Shown here: positions 61,631 to 64,000 of the stretch, piece by piece
Position numbering within the stretch: position 1 is the first letter of the stretch
How the letters are laid out: the number at the start of each line of letters is the position of its first letter
Origin: Variovorax paradoxus
Lineage (GTDB): Bacteria; Pseudomonadota; Gammaproteobacteria; Burkholderiales; Burkholderiaceae_C
Direction of reading: 5' to 3'
NCBI RefSeq assembly: GCF_009755665.1
Contig: NZ_CP046622.1
Location: forward strand, 1,240,001 to 1,304,000
Length of the DNA: 64,000 nt
Program-made: the position numbers and the translations under genes
The notes under the pieces: model-generated
Database searches by the model: none
What the model saw: the letters and a program-made list of their open reading frames with translations, nothing else
Told to the model about the DNA's origin: nothing

Positions 61631-62400
61631 GCACCACCCGCCACGAACTGCTGCACGCCTTCGACCTGCTGCTTGCGCCTTCGCGCTTCAAGGACTACGG
61701 ACCGAACGGCCTGCAGGTCGAGGGGCGCACCGTGGTGCGGAAAATCGTCTCCGGCGTCACGGCGAGCCGCGCGCTGATAGAAGCCGCCATTCACGCCGAG
61801 GCCGACGCCATCTTCGTTCACCACGGGCTGTTCTGGCGCGGCCAGGACAGCTGCGTTACCGGGTGGATGAAGCAGCGCCTGGGCCTCTTGCTCGGCGATG
61901 ACGTCAATCTCTTCGCGTATCACCTCCCGCTCGACGCGCACCCCGAGCTCGGCAACAACGCCCAGCTGGGCCTGCAACTCGGACTGCTTGCACATGCCGG
62001 ATCGACCGGGCGCTTTGGCGAGCAGGAACTCGGTTTTCTGGGCGGGCGCGAAAACGGCGAGAGCTTTGCCAGCGCCAAGGAGCTGGCAGTCCACGCCGAA
62101 AAAGTCCTCAAGCGGCCTGTCACGCTGGTGGATACCGCCCACAAAGCCATCAAGAACATCGCCTGGTGCACGGGCGGCGCGCAAGGCTACTTCGAGGCAG
62201 CCATTGCCGCCGGAGCCGATGCGTTCATCACCGGCGAGATCTCCGAACCCCAGGCCCACTACGCCCGTGAGATGGGCGTCGCCTTCCTGGCTTGCGGGCA
62301 CCATGCCACCGAGCGCTACGGCGCTCAGGCCGTGGCGGCCCATGTGGCGGCCCAGCTCGGGCTGAAGCACGAGTTCATCGACATCGACAATCCCGCATGA
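61627..62400 (+). CDS. Nif3-like dinuclear metal center protein (YbgI family)
   Basis: A 257-residue NIF3/YbgI-family protein. These form hexameric rings with a dinuclear metal site, and some act as GTP cyclohydrolase 1 type 2-like proteins, but the role is not settled. Metal ligands are seen in VHHGLFW (His-His), YHLPLDAHPELGNN and HHATERYG. A GACAAT lies six bases before the ATG. It overlaps the transporter gene before it and pdxA after it by four bases each. Confidence 0.92.
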   Translation: MSTTRHELLHAFDLLLAPSRFKDYGPNGLQVEGRTVVRKIVSGVTASRALIEAAIHAEADAIFVHHGLFWRGQDSCVTGWMKQRLGLLLGDDVNLFAYHLPLDAHPELGNNAQLGLQLGLLAHAGSTGRFGEQELGFLGGRENGESFASAKELAVHAEKVLKRPVTLVDTAHKAIKNIAWCTGGAQGYFEAAIAAGADAFITGEISEPQAHYAREMGVAFLACGHHATERYGAQAVAAHVAAQLGLKHEFIDIDNPA

Positions 62401-63461
62401 GCGGCAAGGCTCCCATCGCTGCAGGCCCTCCCTTGGCGGTCACGCTCGGCGACCCCGCGGGCATCGGCCCGGAAATCATCGTCAAGGCCTTCCGTCAGGT
62501 GCCCAAGGCCGCGCACGGCGCTTTCGTGGCCGGCGACGTGGGCACCATGCGCCGCGCGTCCCAGGCCCTGGCGCTGCCCGGACAGCCGGCATGGCCGGTG
62601 GCGGAAATCGAGCACGCGGCGGACGCGGCCGCAATGCCGCCGGGCTGCATTCCCGTGTTGCAGGTGGTGGCGCCGCCCGCGCACATCGTGCCGGGGCAGA
62701 TCAGCGCCGAGGCCGGCCGCGTGGCGGGCGAGTGCGTGGTCTGGGCCGCGCGCGCCGCATTGCGGGGCGACATTGCGGCCATCGTGACGGCACCGCTGCA
62801 CAAGGAAGCGCTGGCCGCGGCGGGCTTTCCGTACCCGGGCCATACCGAACTGCTGCAGGCCGAGGCCGCCGCGCACGCAGGCGTTGCGGTCGAGGGCATG
62901 CCGGTGCGCATGATGCTGGCCAACGACGACCTGCGCACCGTGCTCGTCAGCATTCACATGTCGCTGCGCGACGCCATTACCGCGGTGAGCTTCGGCAATG
63001 TGCTGGAAACGCTGCGCATTACCCACCGTGCCTTGCACCGCATGCTCGGGCGGGCGCCGCGCATCGGCGTGGCCGGCCTTAATCCGCATGCCGGCGAGGG
63101 TGGTCTTTTCGGGAGCGAAGAGCGCGACATCATTGCGCCCGCGATTGCGGCGGCGCGCGCCGAAGGCATCGATGCCGGCGGTCCGCATGCGCCCGACACC
63201 GTCTTCATGCGTGCGCGGGCCAAGGCGGGCGTGCCAGGGAGCGGCGAATTCGACGTGGTGGTGGCGATGTACCACGACCAGGGGCTGATTCCGGTCAAGT
63301 ACCTGGGCGTTGAAAAGGGCGTGAACGTAACCCTGGGCCTGCCGCTGGTGCGCACCAGCCCGGACCATGGCACCGCGTTCGACATCGCCGGCAAGGGCCT
63401 GGCCGACGCCTCGAGCCTCGTCGAGGCGCTGCGCATGGCCAGGACGCTGACGGGCGCCTAG
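62397..63461 (+). CDS. pdxA: 4-hydroxythreonine-4-phosphate dehydrogenase
   Basis: A 354-residue enzyme of vitamin B6 synthesis that oxidises 4-phosphohydroxy-L-threonine with NAD. The opening [13 protein letters not shown], metal-binding histidines in YPGHTELL, and NPHAGEGG and [12 protein letters not shown] segments are typical. It starts inside the end of the Nif3-family gene. Its stop TAG shares the palindrome CTAG with the stop of convergent mscL. Confidence 0.96.
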   Translation: MSGKAPIAAGPPLAVTLGDPAGIGPEIIVKAFRQVPKAAHGAFVAGDVGTMRRASQALALPGQPAWPVAEIEHAADAAAMPPGCIPVLQVVAPPAHIVPGQISAEAGRVAGECVVWAARAALRGDIAAIVTAPLHKEALAAAGFPYPGHTELLQAEAAAHAGVAVEGMPVRMMLANDDLRTVLVSIHMSLRDAITAVSFGNVLETLRITHRALHRMLGRAPRIGVAGLNPHAGEGGLFGSEERDIIAPAIAAARAEGIDAGGPHAPDTVFMRARAKAGVPGSGEFDVVVAMYHDQGLIPVKYLGVEKGVNVTLGLPLVRTSPDHGTAFDIAGKGLADASSLVEALRMARTLTGA

Positions 63462-63892
63462 GGGCGATTCTTCAGGCTGTCGCGAATCTCGCGCAGCAGC
63501 GCAATGTCTTCCGGCGGCGCCACCGGGGCCGCGGGGGCCTCGGCATGGACCTTGCGCAGCTTGTTGATCTGCTTGACCATCATGAAGATGATGAAGGCAA
63601 GGATGACGAAGTTGACCGCGATGGTGATGAAGTTGCCATAGGCCAGCACCGGTACGCCGGCCTTCTTCAGGTCGGCCAGGTTGTTGGCCACGCCCGTCGG
63701 CACGGAGCCCAGCACCAGGTACAGATTGGAGAAATCGAGCTTGCCGAACACCAGTCCGACCACCGGCATGATGATGTCGCCGACGAGCGAGTCCACGATC
63801 TTCCCGAACGCCGCGCCGATGATCACGCCCACTGCGAGATCGACGACATTGCCCTTGACGGCAAATTCCTTGAATTCACTGAGGATGCTCAT
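63458..63892 (-). CDS. mscL: Large-conductance mechanosensitive channel
   Basis: A 144-residue MscL, slightly longer than the E. coli protein (136). The N-terminal amphipathic helix [25 protein letters not shown], first pore helix, periplasmic loop, second helix ([22 protein letters not shown]) and a C-terminal helix with charged cluster (about 120-142) are all seen. It releases solutes on osmotic downshock. It overlaps pdxA tail-to-tail by four bases. Confidence 0.97.
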   Translation of the reverse strand: MSILSEFKEFAVKGNVVDLAVGVIIGAAFGKIVDSLVGDIIMPVVGLVFGKLDFSNLYLVLGSVPTGVANNLADLKKAGVPVLAYGNFITIAVNFVILAFIIFMMVKQINKLRKVHAEAPAAPVAPPEDIALLREIRDSLKNRP

Positions 63893-63978
63893 GATTGCGA
63901 TGTGCCGGGTGCACAGGTGTTGAAGATGGCCGGAGTATGCCTGTGGAATAATCCGCGCGCCCCGAACCGGATCGACAC

Positions 63979-64000
63979 ATGGCTGTAGTTCGAAAGATTT
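63979..64000 (+). CDS. Start of an unidentified gene (partial)
   Basis: An ATG at 63979 opens a frame MAVVRKI that continues beyond the right edge. It is divergent from mscL across 86 bases. Only seven codons are visible, so no family can be named. Confidence 0.4.

Overview
The window looks like chromosomal DNA of a high-GC betaproteobacterium of the order Burkholderiales, most likely Comamonadaceae and close to Variovorax. This rests on base composition (judged by eye), protein wording, and characteristic gene neighbourhoods (lysA-lptM / cyaY-mrcA-pilMNOPQ-aroKB-dgt; mla-ibaG-murA-his-tatABC). No database search was possible, so the genus is an inference. Genes are tightly packed, mostly with 4-base ATGA or GTGA overlaps. 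No stretch of more than about 290 bases lacks a gene. No rRNA, tRNA, CRISPR array, prophage or classical insertion sequence was seen.

Layout. 1-2415: tail of an unknown gene, a small membrane protein and a TonB-dependent receptor broken by a one-base frameshift. 2434-8110: metK, divergent from two tandem LpxL-type acyltransferases, then an epoxide-hydrolase-like enzyme, engB and cytochrome c4. 8227-13540: System II cytochrome c maturation (resB-ccsB) and the periplasmic methionine-sulfoxide repair pair msrPQ. 13547-26039: lysA, lptM, cyaY, mrcA, the type IV pilus assembly operon pilMNOPQ, then aroK, aroB and dgt. 26036-29586: MFS transporter, DUF1415 protein, methyltransferase, and a REP-associated tyrosine transposase followed by an AT-rich palindromic element. 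29661-35926: glutamate synthase gltBD.

36025-43414: retrograde phospholipid transport (mlaFED, mlaA, mlaC, mlaB), a YadGH-type ABC exporter, ibaG and murA. 43443-56372: histidine biosynthesis (hisG, D, C, B, H, A, then F, I, E). It is interrupted by a membrane protein, a lipoprotein/small exported protein pair, and a 4.5 kb block with an AAA ATPase, a glutamate-type binding protein, a dicarboxylate symporter and a mutarotase. 56386-63892: DUF4870-like protein, hinT, tatABC, a DegS/DegQ-like protease, an MHS-type transporter, a Nif3-family protein, pdxA and mscL. A new gene begins at the right edge.

Most of the window is core metabolism and envelope biogenesis. I did not find a clearly new defence or mobile system. 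The features most worth following are the RAYT with its adjacent palindromic element, a short dispersed repeat that supplies start codons, hairpins built from stop codons at convergent gene ends, the uncharacterised genes embedded in the his operon, and the ABC exporter embedded in the mla cluster.
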